A stretch of 64,000 bases of DNA from positions 62,001 to 126,000 of the forward strand of contig NZ_BBMC01000006.1 in assembly GCF_000971255.1 (NCBI RefSeq), written 5' to 3'. Position numbers and translations under genes: made by a program. Under the pieces are notes generated by a model. The model did not search any database. It saw only the letters and a list, made by a program, of their open reading frames with translations, and was not told the DNA's origin. This DNA comes from Demequina rhizosphaerae (lineage in GTDB: Bacteria > Actinomycetota > Actinomycetes > Actinomycetales > Demequinaceae). The first letter of the stretch is position 1. Each line of letters opens with the position of its first letter. Below, in pieces: positions 63,195 to 64,000 of the stretch.

Positions 63195-63785
63195 GTGAGC
63201 GAGAGCGTGTCGAGGCTGGGCCGCGCGGCCGGCGCCGCCGCGCTGTCCACGTTCTCCGCGCTGGCCCTCCACGTCCTCGCGGGCGGCCACACGCCCACGC
63301 TGCTCGCCGTCGCGGCGCCGCTCGGCGCCTCGTTCGCCGTCGCCGCGCAGCTCGCGGGCCGTCCGCTCGGTCGCTGGCGCCTCGCCGCGATCGTCGCCGC
63401 CAGCCAGCTCGCGCTCCACACGTCGTTCTCCGTGGGCGCCGCCGCACCGGTCGCGCTCGAGGGGCACGCGGCCCATGACCCGTCGGCCATCGCGGACGCC
63501 GTCGCCGGCTCCGCGGTCCACGCGCACGCCGCGTCGATGCCGCTCGCGCACGCGCTCGCCGGCGCGCTCACCTACGTCGGCATCCGCCGCGCCGGCGCGG
63601 CGCTCCGCGCGCTCGCCGCCCTCGCCGCGCTCGTGTCGCGCGCGCTGCTCGCAGGCCTGGCGATCGGCCCCGTGCCCGCGCTCGCCCCCGCCGCCCGCAT
63701 CGTCCCGACGCCGCGCGCGCCGCGCCGCATCGTCCCCCACGCGCTCGTCTCCCGTGCGAGCCGCGCCCCTCCCGTGACCGCCTGA
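63195..63785 (+). CDS. His-rich membrane protein upstream of a probable copper chaperone
   Basis: A 196-residue protein with about five helices (LSTFSALALHVLAGG, TLLAVAAPLGASFAVAAQLAG, LAAIVAASQLALHTSF, ALAGALTYVGI, LAALAALVSRALLAGLAI). Histidines cluster at helix ends and loops (LHVLAGGHTP, LALHTSF, EGHAAHD, VHAHAASMPLAHA), suggesting metal binding. Not a family I can name. Start GTG at 63195 without a strong Shine-Dalgarno. It is followed after 93 bp by a lipoprotein gene whose first mature residues resemble PCuAC copper chaperones, so a copper role is proposed. Confidence 0.72.
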   Translation: MSESVSRLGRAAGAAALSTFSALALHVLAGGHTPTLLAVAAPLGASFAVAAQLAGRPLGRWRLAAIVAASQLALHTSFSVGAAAPVALEGHAAHDPSAIADAVAGSAVHAHAASMPLAHALAGALTYVGIRRAGAALRALAALAALVSRALLAGLAIGPVPALAPAARIVPTPRAPRRIVPHALVSRASRAPPVTA

Positions 63786-63878
63786 GCAGCCCACCCGCGC
63801 GGATCCCGCGCACCCCCTTTCAGGCAAGCCGCGCGCCGGCACGCCCTCGCACGCGCGCGCACCCATCACAGGAGAGTC

Positions 63879-64000
63879 ATGTCCACCCGTCCCCGCTTCC
63901 TCGCCACCGCCGCCGTCGCGCTGGCCTCCGCCGCCGCCCTCGCGGGCTGCGCGTCCGACACCGCCTCCTCGGAGGCCTCGCTCACGGTCGAGGACCCCTG
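63879..64000 (+). CDS. Lipoprotein, possibly PCuAC copper chaperone (truncated by window end)
   Basis: Forty codons are visible: RPRFLATAAVALASAAALAGC is a lipoprotein signal (lipobox ALAGC), followed by ASDTASSEASLTVEDP. The end, SLTVEDP, resembles the start of PCuAC domains (L.V.DPWV...), which carry Cu(I) to cytochrome oxidase. ATG at 63879 with AGGAGAGTC upstream. The call rests on a few residues plus the His-rich neighbour and needs the rest of the gene. Confidence 0.5.
   Translation, partial: MSTRPRFLATAAVALASAAALAGCASDTASSEASLTVEDP

Overview
The window is one contiguous piece of a very GC-rich chromosome from an actinomycete, most likely an order Micrococcales member (Demequina/Cellulomonas-like; genus is inference). 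Support: codon third positions almost all G or C, GTG starts and ATGA/GTGA gene overlaps, a CvnABCD 'conservon', septum-formation-domain proteins, LppM-like lipoproteins, DUF5979 surface-protein repeats and an fbaA-trmH-like-pyrE neighbourhood. It is mostly ordinary core chromosome with one clear mobile element.

Layout. 1-2.4 kb: end of a lipoprotein gene, then purC and purD (minus), with a 16-copy heptanucleotide tandem repeat and two 18-bp dyads upstream of purD. 2.8-6.9 kb: a small ArsR-like regulator and an autoregulated-looking TetR / ABC ATPase / FtsX permease operon. 7-18.8 kb: a small secreted protein, a second ArsR-like regulator, then purA, fbaA, an SPOUT methyltransferase, a DUF2786 protein, purT, lemA, pyrE, an SDR and exonuclease III, and two tail-to-tail septum-formation-domain proteins. 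19-24 kb: a NarL-type regulator with its kinase and a kinase-like third gene, then small membrane and methyltransferase genes. 24.1-27.9 kb: tRNA-Arg(ACG), a sugar-nucleotide epimerase, a TetR regulator, an intact IS481-family element inserted at the 3' end of tRNA-Ser(GCT), and tRNA-Ser(TGA). 28-34.7 kb: the cvnA-B-C-D signalling operon. 34.8-43.3 kb: quinone oxidoreductase, HAD phosphatase, serS, diacylglycerol kinase, pheA, glycosyltransferase, phosphoglucomutase. 43.3-52.4 kb: two LppM-like lipoproteins facing a 2,446-residue cell-wall-anchored repeat protein. 52.5-64 kb: MFS transporter, VanZ/RDD protein, an OmpR-type two-component system, an ATP-grasp enzyme, a manganese-riboswitch-controlled TerC protein, a MalY-type lyase, a methyltransferase and the start of a probable copper-handling pair.

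Purine synthesis (purC, purD, purA, purT) and pyrimidine synthesis (pyrE) are scattered through the first 16 kb instead of forming one operon. Signalling is dense: two two-component systems, a conservon, two TetR and two ArsR-type regulators.

The most unusual signal is not a gene. The decamer GGACGATGCG occurs 32 times by hand count, 16 on each strand, about one per 2 kb, in coding and non-coding DNA, and is absent from the IS element. It looks like a genome-wide functional oligonucleotide (uptake-, Chi- or nucleoid-signal-like) and is the observation I would check first.
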